The translations under genes were made by a program, and so were the position numbers. Under the pieces are notes generated by a model. It did no database searches. It was not told the DNA's origin and saw only the letters and a program-made list of their open reading frames with translations. A DNA stretch of 64,000 nucleotides from CAUZIZ01 sp965222655 (GTDB lineage: Bacteria; Acidobacteriota; UBA6911; RPQK01; JAJDTT01), in the NCBI GenBank assembly GCA_965222655.1, contig CBDCUP010000018.1:434001-498000 (forward strand), given 5' to 3'. Of this stretch, positions 8,079-15,407 are shown piece after piece (the stretch's first letter is position 1; each line of letters opens with the position of its first letter).

Positions 8079-10324
8079 TCAAGGCGAACCTGGACGGGAT
8101 CCCGGAGGAATTGAAGCGCTCGGATAGGTGGGTCGGCTGGAAAGTGGCCGAGCGAGACGGCAAGCCCACGAAGGTTCCTGTGAACCCAAAGACGCTGAAC
8201 CTGGCTTCGGCCACAGACGAGAGCACCTGGTCGACATTCGACGAAGCGGTATCTGCTGCCCGCCAAGCCCACTTAAAGGGTGTCGGGTTCGTCCTGGGCG
8301 TCCCTTACGCCGGCATCGACTTGGATCACTGCAGGGATAGCGAGAGCGGCGATATCGAGCCCTGGGCTCAGGAGATTGTGGACAGCATCCGTTCCTATAC
8401 CGAAATCAGCCCAAGCGGGACAGGTCTCCATCTGATTGTCCGCGGCGCCCTGCCGGCGAATGGACGCCGGCGCACCGGGAAGATCGAGATGTACGATGGC
8501 GGCCGCTATTTCACCATCACCGGAGTTCGAGTCAGCGACACAACCCGCGTGGAAGAGCGACAGGAAGCCCTGGACGGTCTCTATCAAAAAACCTTCGGTG
8601 GCAACGGTCGCCCAGAGGCAACCAAGCCCATTGACATCAGCTTGGACGACCAGGCCCTAATCGAGCGGGCTGAGAGCGCCACGAATGGCGCCAAGTTCTC
8701 CCGTCTGCTCGCGGGCCAGTGGTCAGGCGAATACGACAGCCAGAGCGAAGCTGATCTCGCTTTCTGTACCATGCTGGCCTTTTGGACGGGAAGAGACCCG
8801 GGGCGCATCGACAGCATCTTCCACCAGAGTGGCTTGATGCGCGAGAAGTGGGAGAAGCGGGACGATTACCGAGCTCGCACGCTCGATGCTGCGATCGCCG
8901 GCACCACTGAGACGTATCAGCCACCAGGATCCTGGTCCGCGCCAAGGCCATCCACCCACAAACCGAGGATCCAGATCCAGAATCTAAGCGACCTGGGCAA
9001 CGCTCGCCGGTTCGCTCAGCTTCACGCTCAGAGCGTCCGTTATGTCACCCAGTGGGGCTGGCTGGTGTGGTCTCGAATGCATTTCAAGCCCGACACAACC
9101 GGCGAGGTCCAGCGGCTAGCCAAGGAAACGGTTGGCACTATCTACGGAGAGGCTCAGAAGGTAGGTGAAGATCGGCGGAAGAAGGTCGGTGACTACGCTT
9201 TGAAGTCTGAGGCAAAGTCGCGGATCCAGGCAATGTTGGATCTGGCTTGGTCCGAGCCCGAGATTATAGCTTCCCCTGAGCAGTTCGACAGGGATCCTTG
9301 GCTCTTCAACTGTCTCAATGGAACGATCGACCTAAAAACCGGGAAACTGCGAGAGCATCGGCGGGAAGACCTGATTACCAAGCTGGCCCCAGTCGAGTTC
9401 AAAGAGCATGTGCCCGGTGAGGTCTTCGAGCGGTTCTTAGATCAAATCATGGAAGGCAAGCCGCAGGTCGCCAACTATCTGAGACGGCTTGTTGGATATT
9501 CCTTGGTCGGGAGCACGACCGAACAGATTCTCCCCATCTTGTACGGCCAGGGCAGCAACGGCAAGAGCACTTTCTTGGAAGTGATCGAGGAGATGATGGG
9601 TGATTACGCCATGCACACTCCCGCTGCTACCTTCATGGTTCAGAGGGGAGACCGTATTCTGAACGACATAGCTCGACTACAGGGTGCCCGCCTTGTGATT
9701 GCTACGGAAACCGAATCCGCAAAGCGCCTGTCTGAGAACTTGGTTAAAAGCCTCACCGGAGGAGACTCTGTCACGGCCCGTTTTCTGTACAAAGAGTATT
9801 TCGAGTTCAAGCCCCAGTTCACGCCGTTTTTGATGACGAATCACAAACCGCTCATCTACGGTGTGGATCACGCTATCTGGCGGAGGGTCAAGCTGATTCC
9901 CTTCACCGTCACCATTCCCGACAAGGACCAGGATAAGGAACTACCCGCGAAACTTCGAGAGGAGATGCCCGCCATTCTTTCCTGGGCTGTCATGGGATGC
10001 CTCGAGTGGCAGGACAAGGACAAAAAAGGTTTAGATGAACCCCAGGAAGTCAGTGTGTCTACCGAGGCTTACCGATCGGAAATGGACGTCCTGGGTGAGT
10101 TCCTCGAGGAGTGCTGCCTGATCAGCAAGATGGCCGAGACTCTTTCGAAGGATTTATACAAGGCCTACACCGACTGGTGTGAGAGGAGCGGAGAGAAGCC
10201 AGTCAGTCAGAGATGGCTGGGTTTGAGGTTCTCCGAGCGGGGATTCGTGAAGGGATACGACGGAAAAGGGTTGGTCAACTGGAATGGAATCGGCCTTAAG
10301 GTCAGTAAGGTCAGTCACATCTAG
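8075..10324 (+). CDS. P4-type primase-helicase
   Basis: This 749-residue replication protein combines two domains. The N-terminal half resembles NrS-1/primase-polymerase-like proteins, with GIDLDH (about residues 80-85) as the acidic metal site and a following TEISPSGTGLHLIV block. The C-terminal half is the D5/P4 SF3 helicase: Walker A in GQGSNGKST (about 491-499), an ATETES-type Walker B region, and the sensor-like FLMTNHKP. Such proteins prime and unwind at a nearby cis origin in P4 and PICI satellites. It overlaps the preceding gene by 4 bp, and its last codons contain the first copy of the iteron-like repeat. Confidence 0.85.
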   Translation: MIKANLDGIPEELKRSDRWVGWKVAERDGKPTKVPVNPKTLNLASATDESTWSTFDEAVSAARQAHLKGVGFVLGVPYAGIDLDHCRDSESGDIEPWAQEIVDSIRSYTEISPSGTGLHLIVRGALPANGRRRTGKIEMYDGGRYFTITGVRVSDTTRVEERQEALDGLYQKTFGGNGRPEATKPIDISLDDQALIERAESATNGAKFSRLLAGQWSGEYDSQSEADLAFCTMLAFWTGRDPGRIDSIFHQSGLMREKWEKRDDYRARTLDAAIAGTTETYQPPGSWSAPRPSTHKPRIQIQNLSDLGNARRFAQLHAQSVRYVTQWGWLVWSRMHFKPDTTGEVQRLAKETVGTIYGEAQKVGEDRRKKVGDYALKSEAKSRIQAMLDLAWSEPEIIASPEQFDRDPWLFNCLNGTIDLKTGKLREHRREDLITKLAPVEFKEHVPGEVFERFLDQIMEGKPQVANYLRRLVGYSLVGSTTEQILPILYGQGSNGKSTFLEVIEEMMGDYAMHTPAATFMVQRGDRILNDIARLQGARLVIATETESAKRLSENLVKSLTGGDSVTARFLYKEYFEFKPQFTPFLMTNHKPLIYGVDHAIWRRVKLIPFTVTIPDKDQDKELPAKLREEMPAILSWAVMGCLEWQDKDKKGLDEPQEVSVSTEAYRSEMDVLGEFLEECCLISKMAETLSKDLYKAYTDWCERSGEKPVSQRWLGLRFSERGFVKGYDGKGLVNWNGIGLKVSKVSHI

Positions 10325-10480
10325 GACAAGGTCAGATGTTATAAGTTATTGAATTACAATCGTTTGAGTGTAGGAGTTCTGACCTTACTGACCTTAGGAC
10401 CTTAATTCCTGGAACTTTCTACTATTACAGCCTTACGCGAGAAGTTCCCCCGAAAAGGCCTTAAGGTCAGTAAGGTCAGT
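10292..10480. other. Iteron-rich region, candidate replication origin
   Basis: A perfect 24-bp repeat (GGCC followed by TTAAGGTCAGT and AAGGTCAGT) occurs at 10292-10315 and 10457-10480. An inverted version (CTGACCTTACTGACCTTA) lies between them at about 10379-10396, and a single AAGGTCAG copy at about 10328. The intervening DNA is A+T rich (ATGTTATAAGTTATTGAATT). Direct and inverted iterons around an A+T-rich stretch beside a P4-type primase are what cis replication origins of satellites look like. A transcriptional operator is the alternative. Confidence 0.55.
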
Positions 10481-10495
10481 AAAACGGAGGTGAAT

Positions 10496-10909
10496 GTGAA
10501 CAACCCAAGCGAGCGTGAGCAGCAGCGGGTGCTAGCAGCGATTTCAACCGAGGTAATGCGACTGATCGAGGACCGCTTCCACGGCTGGCTGACGCTGCAC
10601 TTCCCGGGTGATGGTTCAGTCGCGAAGGTTGAGTTCGAGCAAGCAGCAACGACGGTCGTGATAGAGGTGAATGACGATGTGGTCTTAGCAGAAAAGCAAT
10701 ATCGCGAGCGCTTTGAGGTGGTGATATTCGCATTGGGCAGAATCGTCGACGAGATGGCGCGGCGCAATGACGGGAAAGGTCTTGAGCTGATGCAGCATGC
10801 TTTCGACGGCATCATGAGCAGGCCCCGAGAAGCAAGCCCGGCACCGGCGCCAGCAGTTAGTTCAACGGCTGACATCCCCGATATCAAGGACGATGACATC
10901 CCGTTTTGA
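10496..10909 (+). CDS. Replication-region protein with SSB-like acidic tail
   Basis: I choose GTG 10496 (GGAGG five bases upstream); GTG 10490 is in frame too. The product is about 137 residues. A helical segment, FEVVIFALGRIVDEMARRND and onward, matches a domain repeated in two other small genes of this element. After a Pro/Ala linker the protein ends ADIPDIKDDDIPF. The last six residues are the conserved C-terminal tip of bacterial SSB, which docks many repair and replication proteins. No OB-fold pattern was recognised, so I call it SSB-tailed rather than SSB. It begins right after the iterons. Confidence 0.6.
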   Translation: MNNPSEREQQRVLAAISTEVMRLIEDRFHGWLTLHFPGDGSVAKVEFEQAATTVVIEVNDDVVLAEKQYRERFEVVIFALGRIVDEMARRNDGKGLELMQHAFDGIMSRPREASPAPAPAVSSTADIPDIKDDDIPF

Positions 10910-10924
10910 GCAGCGGACAATCTT

Positions 10925-11779
10925 ATGGGGCTAGACCTACAAGCCAAGGCCAAGCGCAGGAGCAAGCAGGATATCGAGACTCTGTGCCAGGCCCTGGGCG
11001 AGATCCTCGAGGAGAATCGGCCGGCGACGGTGAGACAGCTTTTCTACCAGATGGTGAGTGCCGGGCTCATCGAGAAGAGCGAGCGTGAGTATAAGAGCAC
11101 CGTTGTCCGCCTGCTTGGAAGGATGCGGCTGAATGGCCAGATCCCCTGGGGATGGATTGCCGACAATACCCGCTGGATGAGAAAGCCGAGAACCTTCTCA
11201 TCCTTGCAAGAGGCTGTCGACCGCACGGCGAGAACCTACCGCCGCGCACTCTGGGATACCCAGGCTGTGCACGTGGAAGTCTGGCTTGAGAAGGACGCGC
11301 TCGCCGGCGTGCTAATCCAAGAGACTGAGCGATGGGATGTGCCCTTGATGGTCACGCGTGGATACCCGAGCCTGAGCTATCTGTATGAGGCAGCCGAAGC
11401 CATCGAGTGCCACGACAAGCCCGCGCACCTCTACTATCTCGGGGACTTTGACCCGAGCGGACTGGACATCTCACGCAACGTTGAGGCACGGCTCAGAGAG
11501 TTTGCTCCGGATGCTGAGATCTACTTCGAACGGGTAGCGGTCACGTCTGAACAGATCCAACAGCTGAACCTGCCAACCCGACCCACCAAGCGGACAGACT
11601 CACGGGCCAAGGGCTTCGAAGGTGAGAGTGTTGAAGTGGATGCGATCGCGCCGGGACTACTGCGCTCGATGGTCTCGGCCTGCATCGTTCGGCATGTGGA
11701 TGTGGACGAGCTCGACGTGCTGAAGGTGGCAGAGAGCAGTGAGCGGGAAGCCCTGGAGATGTGGGCCCAAACGATGTAA
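10925..11779 (+). CDS. Spo11/TopoVI-A-like protein with TOPRIM residues
   Basis: The 284-residue protein has an N-terminal winged-helix-like segment with TVRQLFYQMV. Tyr41 there fits the position of the DNA-cleaving tyrosine of Spo11/TopoVI-A proteins. It is followed by a TOPRIM-type acidic set: Glu122 in WLEKDAL, and Asp174 and Asp176 in YYLGDFDPSG. Relatives without a TopoVI-B partner occur in many phages with unknown function. Here it sits between the SSB-tailed protein and the capsid block. A role in DNA processing is inferred; nicking has not been shown. Confidence 0.65.
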   Translation: MGLDLQAKAKRRSKQDIETLCQALGEILEENRPATVRQLFYQMVSAGLIEKSEREYKSTVVRLLGRMRLNGQIPWGWIADNTRWMRKPRTFSSLQEAVDRTARTYRRALWDTQAVHVEVWLEKDALAGVLIQETERWDVPLMVTRGYPSLSYLYEAAEAIECHDKPAHLYYLGDFDPSGLDISRNVEARLREFAPDAEIYFERVAVTSEQIQQLNLPTRPTKRTDSRAKGFEGESVEVDAIAPGLLRSMVSACIVRHVDVDELDVLKVAESSEREALEMWAQTM

Positions 11780-11797
11780 CGGAAGGAGACAGAGAAG

Positions 11798-12058
11798 ATG
11801 GCAGCAGTACTTGAAGACAAGCGTCAGCTCGAGTGGTTCAAGGTGGTGATGGTCTGGTTTGCTCGGCTCATCGAGCGGATGGTCGACGCTGATGACGAGC
11901 AAGGCTTGAAGGTTTTACGGGACTCAGTGAATCAGTTGGTCGACGCTGGCTATGAAACGATGGCGCTCAAGGAATCACAACTTGTCAACCCCCCAGGGGG
12001 GGGGTGTGCATCCTTCGGCGAGGTGATGCGGAGACTCCGGAGGAAGTACAAGCCCTAG
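11798..12058 (+). CDS. Small helical protein, repeated-domain family
   Basis: The 86-residue frame starts at ATG 11798 after GGAAGGAGA. The segment WFKVVMVWFARLIERMVDAD followed by GLKVLRDSVNQLVDAG aligns by eye with segments in the genes at 10496 and 17496. The C-terminus is glycine-rich because of a long C/G run (near 11990-12003), then basic. Function unknown. Confidence 0.5.
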   Translation: MAAVLEDKRQLEWFKVVMVWFARLIERMVDADDEQGLKVLRDSVNQLVDAGYETMALKESQLVNPPGGGCASFGEVMRRLRRKYKP

Positions 12059-12083
12059 ACCGCGCTAAATGATTTTTTGCAGG

Positions 12084-12404
12084 ATGCCGTACTCCATACC
12101 GAACCACAGCCCAGCCTGGGCGACGAGGACTAGACGCAGCCGACAGAAACAGCGACTGTCTGCAGCCAGGCGGGGATACGGCAGGCCATGGCGGCGCTAC
12201 CGGCTGTGGTACCTGGGCCGCCATCCGCTGTGTGTGCATTGCGAACGAGACGGCCGGGCAGTGGCTGCCACGGAAGTGGACCATCGCGACGCAGTGGACG
12301 GCCCAGACGATCCAAGATTCTGGGACCCAGAAAACCACCAGGGACTGTGCAAGCCATGTCATGCCCGCAAGACGGTCAAGGAGGACGGGGCGCTGGGGCG
12401 CTGA
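12084..12404 (+). CDS. HNH endonuclease (satellite copy 1)
   Basis: From ATG 12084 the 106-residue protein has the phage HNH layout: RGYGRPWRRYRLWYL, CVHC, ATEVDHRDAV (first His), DNHQ-like ENHQGLCKPC, and HARKT. HK97-type HNH proteins cooperate with the terminase in cos cleavage. The second half is nearly identical to that of the outer-prophage HNH at 21234-21554. Here no terminase follows; the capsid gene does. Confidence 0.8.
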   Translation: MPYSIPNHSPAWATRTRRSRQKQRLSAARRGYGRPWRRYRLWYLGRHPLCVHCERDGRAVAATEVDHRDAVDGPDDPRFWDPENHQGLCKPCHARKTVKEDGALGR

Positions 12405-12680
12405 ATGATTTTTGGTGGGGTGCAACGTGATAGCATTGGATTGTTGTATTTCTGCTAGTTGGCAAGTTCCGGGTGGGGCCAAGGGGTCGGCCAGGGTCGA
12501 CTTCGACGCCCCCCACGGGCCGCTAGCGCTTTTTAGGGTTCCAGCCCAGTCTCCAGGGGGACTAGGCCGACCCGACCCGCCTGGGCGGAGCCGGTGGAAC
12601 TCAAAACGACGTCTAAACCGTCGTCTTGGGGGATGCTGGTCACCCAAAAACCCACAAGACGCAAAGCGAGGGAAAGTGGA
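12405..12680. other. Intergenic region between HNH and capsid, possible packaging site
   Basis: No gene is visible. The region contains GGGGTGCAA (about 12418-12426), also present after the outer-prophage HNH (about 21615-21623), and G+C-rich inverted segments. In cos phages the site often lies between HNH and the small terminase gene, so this may be a copied cos-like signal. The evidence is weak. Confidence 0.25.
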
Positions 12681-14459
12681 ATGCCGACGGAATACCGGAT
12701 GTTTCCATGGTCAGATGTGGAGATTCGCACCGAAGACGGAAAGCCGAAGCTGACCGGCTACGCGGCTGTGAGGGGCAGCGAAAGCTTGGACCTGGGAGGG
12801 TTCACCGAGCGAATTATACGCGGTGCTTTCACGGAGTCTCTCGGCCGAGACCTGGTCGAGGAGCCCGTACTCTCCTACCTCGGGCACGACAGAAACAAAA
12901 TCTTAGGCAGCACGGCTGCCGGCACTTTGAAATTGTCAGAAGATTCGAAGGGCCTGCGGTTCACGCTATTTCCCCCCGAAAAGACTTCGTACGGGGCTGA
13001 CGTTATCGAAAGTGTGCGCCGGGGAGACCTCCGCGGCATGTCCTTCCGATTCGGGGTCAACCGGGAGCGGATGGTTGAAGGCGTGCGCGAGGTCATCAAG
13101 GCGGACCTGCACGAAATCAGCCCGGTTTCTGAGCCCGCCTATCCCGACACCTCCGTGCAGCTTCGAAGGAAAGGAAGAATTATGAAATTGACAGAGATTG
13201 AACTGCGCCAAGCAATGGGGCAGCAGATACAAGACGCCCAGAAACTAAGGGACCGGGGCAAGCAAGAGAAAAGAACCCTTACGCCCGACGAACGAAACCA
13301 GATCAGCGAAATTGCGGTGGAGTATGACCGCCTGGTCGACGAGCTGCGGTCGCAATACCGCAAAACGATGCCAGCGTTCATGGACGTTGGCTTGGACCAC
13401 CTAGTGGGTCTCCTGGATGCCCCCAGCCCGGGCACCAGTATTCAGCCCCCTGATGACGATGGCACCGGGAGACCCACGGGAAGCAGCCAGGGAAATCAAA
13501 ACGGGGATGAGACGCGGGCGGCATTCCGCAAATACCTCACGGCCGGCCCTAACGGCCTGAAAGAATCCGAATTCAGAGCCCTCCAGGCCGACAGTGACAC
13601 GGCCGGCGGCTTTATAACCATCCCCGTGCAGACGGTCACTGAATTGCTCAAGGATGTCGACGACGCGACCTACGCGCTGGACATTTGCCGCACCTTCCCT
13701 GTGCCGAACGCGCAATCGTTGGGAGTTCCGGCACTCGAAAACGACATCGAAGATGCCTCCTGGACAACCGAGATTGCGGCCGCTGATGAGGATACCGCCA
13801 TGGATTTCGGAAAGCGCGAGTTGAACCCGCATCCGTTGGCGAAGCTGATAAAGGTCAGCAACAAGCTCCTGAGAATCGGAGCCGTCGACGCTGAAGCGGC
13901 TGTCAGGGAGCGTATGAGTTACAAGCACGGAATCGCGATTGAAAAAGGGTTCATGACTGGGACCGGCGCGGGTCAGCCCCTGGGGCTTTTCACAGCAAGC
14001 TCGAACGGCATCTCGACTGGTCGAGACGTCAGCACGGGCAACAGCACAACGGCGATCGCGGCGGACGGCTTAATTGAAGCTCTCATGAGCCTGAAGAGCC
14101 AACACCAGGGCAACTCGACCTGGATCTTCCACCGCGACGCAGTGAAGCAGATTCGCAAGCTGAAGGATGGCCAGGGCCAATATCTCTGGCAGCCTGGGTT
14201 AACCGGAGGCCAACCCGGAACTATCCTCGAGCGGCCCTATCTCATGTCCGAGTATGTGCCCAACACCTTCACCACCGGGCTGTACGTCGGCATCATCGGC
14301 AACTTTAACTTTTTCTGGTGGGCCGTTGCCTTGAACATGGAAATCCAGCGGCTGACCGAGCTGTACGCAGTCAATAACCAAGCCGGTTTCATCGGCCGTA
14401 TGGAGATTGATGGCATGCCGGTGTTGGAGAACGCCTTCGCACGGGTCACCTTGGCCTAA
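12681..14459 (+). CDS. HK97-type prohead protease fused to major capsid protein
   Basis: From ATG 12681 (AGGGAAAGTGG upstream) this 592-residue protein holds a U35-type protease (about residues 1-165), with His in YLGHDRNKILG and Ser in RGMSFRFGV. A charged helical delta-like segment follows (about 165-260), then an HK97-fold capsid domain beginning at ADSDTAGGFITIP. The family normally encodes these as two genes, as the outer prophage does (26436 and 27332). An internal ATG at 13182 with AAGGAAAGGAAG just upstream begins MKLTEIELRQAMG, exactly where a separate capsid gene would start. Both fused and free capsid may therefore be made. Confidence 0.85.
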   Translation: MPTEYRMFPWSDVEIRTEDGKPKLTGYAAVRGSESLDLGGFTERIIRGAFTESLGRDLVEEPVLSYLGHDRNKILGSTAAGTLKLSEDSKGLRFTLFPPEKTSYGADVIESVRRGDLRGMSFRFGVNRERMVEGVREVIKADLHEISPVSEPAYPDTSVQLRRKGRIMKLTEIELRQAMGQQIQDAQKLRDRGKQEKRTLTPDERNQISEIAVEYDRLVDELRSQYRKTMPAFMDVGLDHLVGLLDAPSPGTSIQPPDDDGTGRPTGSSQGNQNGDETRAAFRKYLTAGPNGLKESEFRALQADSDTAGGFITIPVQTVTELLKDVDDATYALDICRTFPVPNAQSLGVPALENDIEDASWTTEIAAADEDTAMDFGKRELNPHPLAKLIKVSNKLLRIGAVDAEAAVRERMSYKHGIAIEKGFMTGTGAGQPLGLFTASSNGISTGRDVSTGNSTTAIAADGLIEALMSLKSQHQGNSTWIFHRDAVKQIRKLKDGQGQYLWQPGLTGGQPGTILERPYLMSEYVPNTFTTGLYVGIIGNFNFFWWAVALNMEIQRLTELYAVNNQAGFIGRMEIDGMPVLENAFARVTLA

Positions 14460-14530
14460 AAGCTGCCCATGGGTAGTATTTGACGGGGGCTGGCTAGGTC
14501 CGGCTCCCGTCTCCCTGAAAGGGGGATTTC

Positions 14531-15139
14531 ATGGCAACCCAACAGACCCTGGTCAGTCTGGACCTTCGACAGTTCGAAAACTATCGCAAGGCCGAAGACA
14601 AGGTGAGTAGCCTCCAGGAGCAGCGAGCAGCCCTCAGCGCCCGCATTGCAGAGTTGGACCAGAAGTTGAGCAGCGATCGCAACCTGGACGCTGAAGCGGC
14701 GGCGCTGCTCGACTCCGAAGACAACGGCCTGGTGAAGCTCAGCCTGGCCGAGGAGCGCAGAACCGGCCGCCAGCGGCTGCGCGTGCTTGAGAAAGCCATA
14801 GAGCTCGGGAAAAGGCAGCTGGGCGGGATACGTACTACCTGCTCGCAGAAGATAGCAGAGAAGGTGAGGCCCGAATACGCAGCCTGCCTCAGAGAAGTGG
14901 CCAAGTCTGCCGTGGCCCTGGCGGAAGCCTCAGAAAAGGAACGGGAATTTCGCGAGAACCTAATCGACCGAGACATCGCGTTCACGGGTGTCCTTCCACC
15001 TGTAGGCGTAGCGTTTCAGGATATCGGTAGGCTCTCGGATCCACAATCACAAATCAGCCGCTTTTTGGGTGAATTGAAAGAGCATTACGGGATCAACGGA
15101 GGAAGAAATGGAAGCCACAAAGATACAACTAGACCGTGA
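14531..15139 (+). CDS. Coiled-coil protein downstream of capsid
   Basis: The 202-residue protein has long heptad stretches: KAEDKVSSLQEQRAALSARI, then LAEERRTGRQRLRVLEKAIE. ATG 14531 has AAAGGGGG eight bases upstream. The last residues overlap the start of the tail chaperone gene. It could be a scaffold-, decoration- or connector-like protein, but no family was recognised. Confidence 0.6.
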   Translation: MATQQTLVSLDLRQFENYRKAEDKVSSLQEQRAALSARIAELDQKLSSDRNLDAEAAALLDSEDNGLVKLSLAEERRTGRQRLRVLEKAIELGKRQLGGIRTTCSQKIAEKVRPEYAACLREVAKSAVALAEASEKEREFRENLIDRDIAFTGVLPPVGVAFQDIGRLSDPQSQISRFLGELKEHYGINGGRNGSHKDTTRP

Positions 15140-15407
15140 GCGAACGCTGAATTTCAATCTGAACGCCCTGCGCAAGATTGAGAAGGAAACCGGGAAAAAG
15201 ATATCCGAGCTAGCCGACGGCTTCGGACTTGACGAGATGCAAACGGTGCTATGGGCTGGGCTGGTTCACGAAGACCCTGAGCTGACATTTGAGCGCGTGG
15301 GCGAGATTGTGGACATCCAGTCCCTGGGTAAGGTCGGGGACGCGATAGCAGAAGCCGTGGGCAAAGCTCTGGGCACCGTGGTGGAGAGGGTAGAGGAAAA
15401 TGGCTGA
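15108..15407 (+). CDS. Tail assembly chaperone (satellite copy)
   Basis: The 99-residue protein has LNFNLNALRKIEKETGKKIS, then VLWAGLVHEDPELT, matching the outer-prophage chaperone at 37554 (FDLNAACQIEEHTGKNY, VLWAGLVHEDDTLT). It sits directly upstream of the tape measure gene, the invariant position for these chaperones. Unlike the outer copy there is no room for a -1 frameshift extension, because the tape measure starts at 15400 within its last codons. Confidence 0.7.
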   Translation: MEATKIQLDRERTLNFNLNALRKIEKETGKKISELADGFGLDEMQTVLWAGLVHEDPELTFERVGEIVDIQSLGKVGDAIAEAVGKALGTVVERVEENG

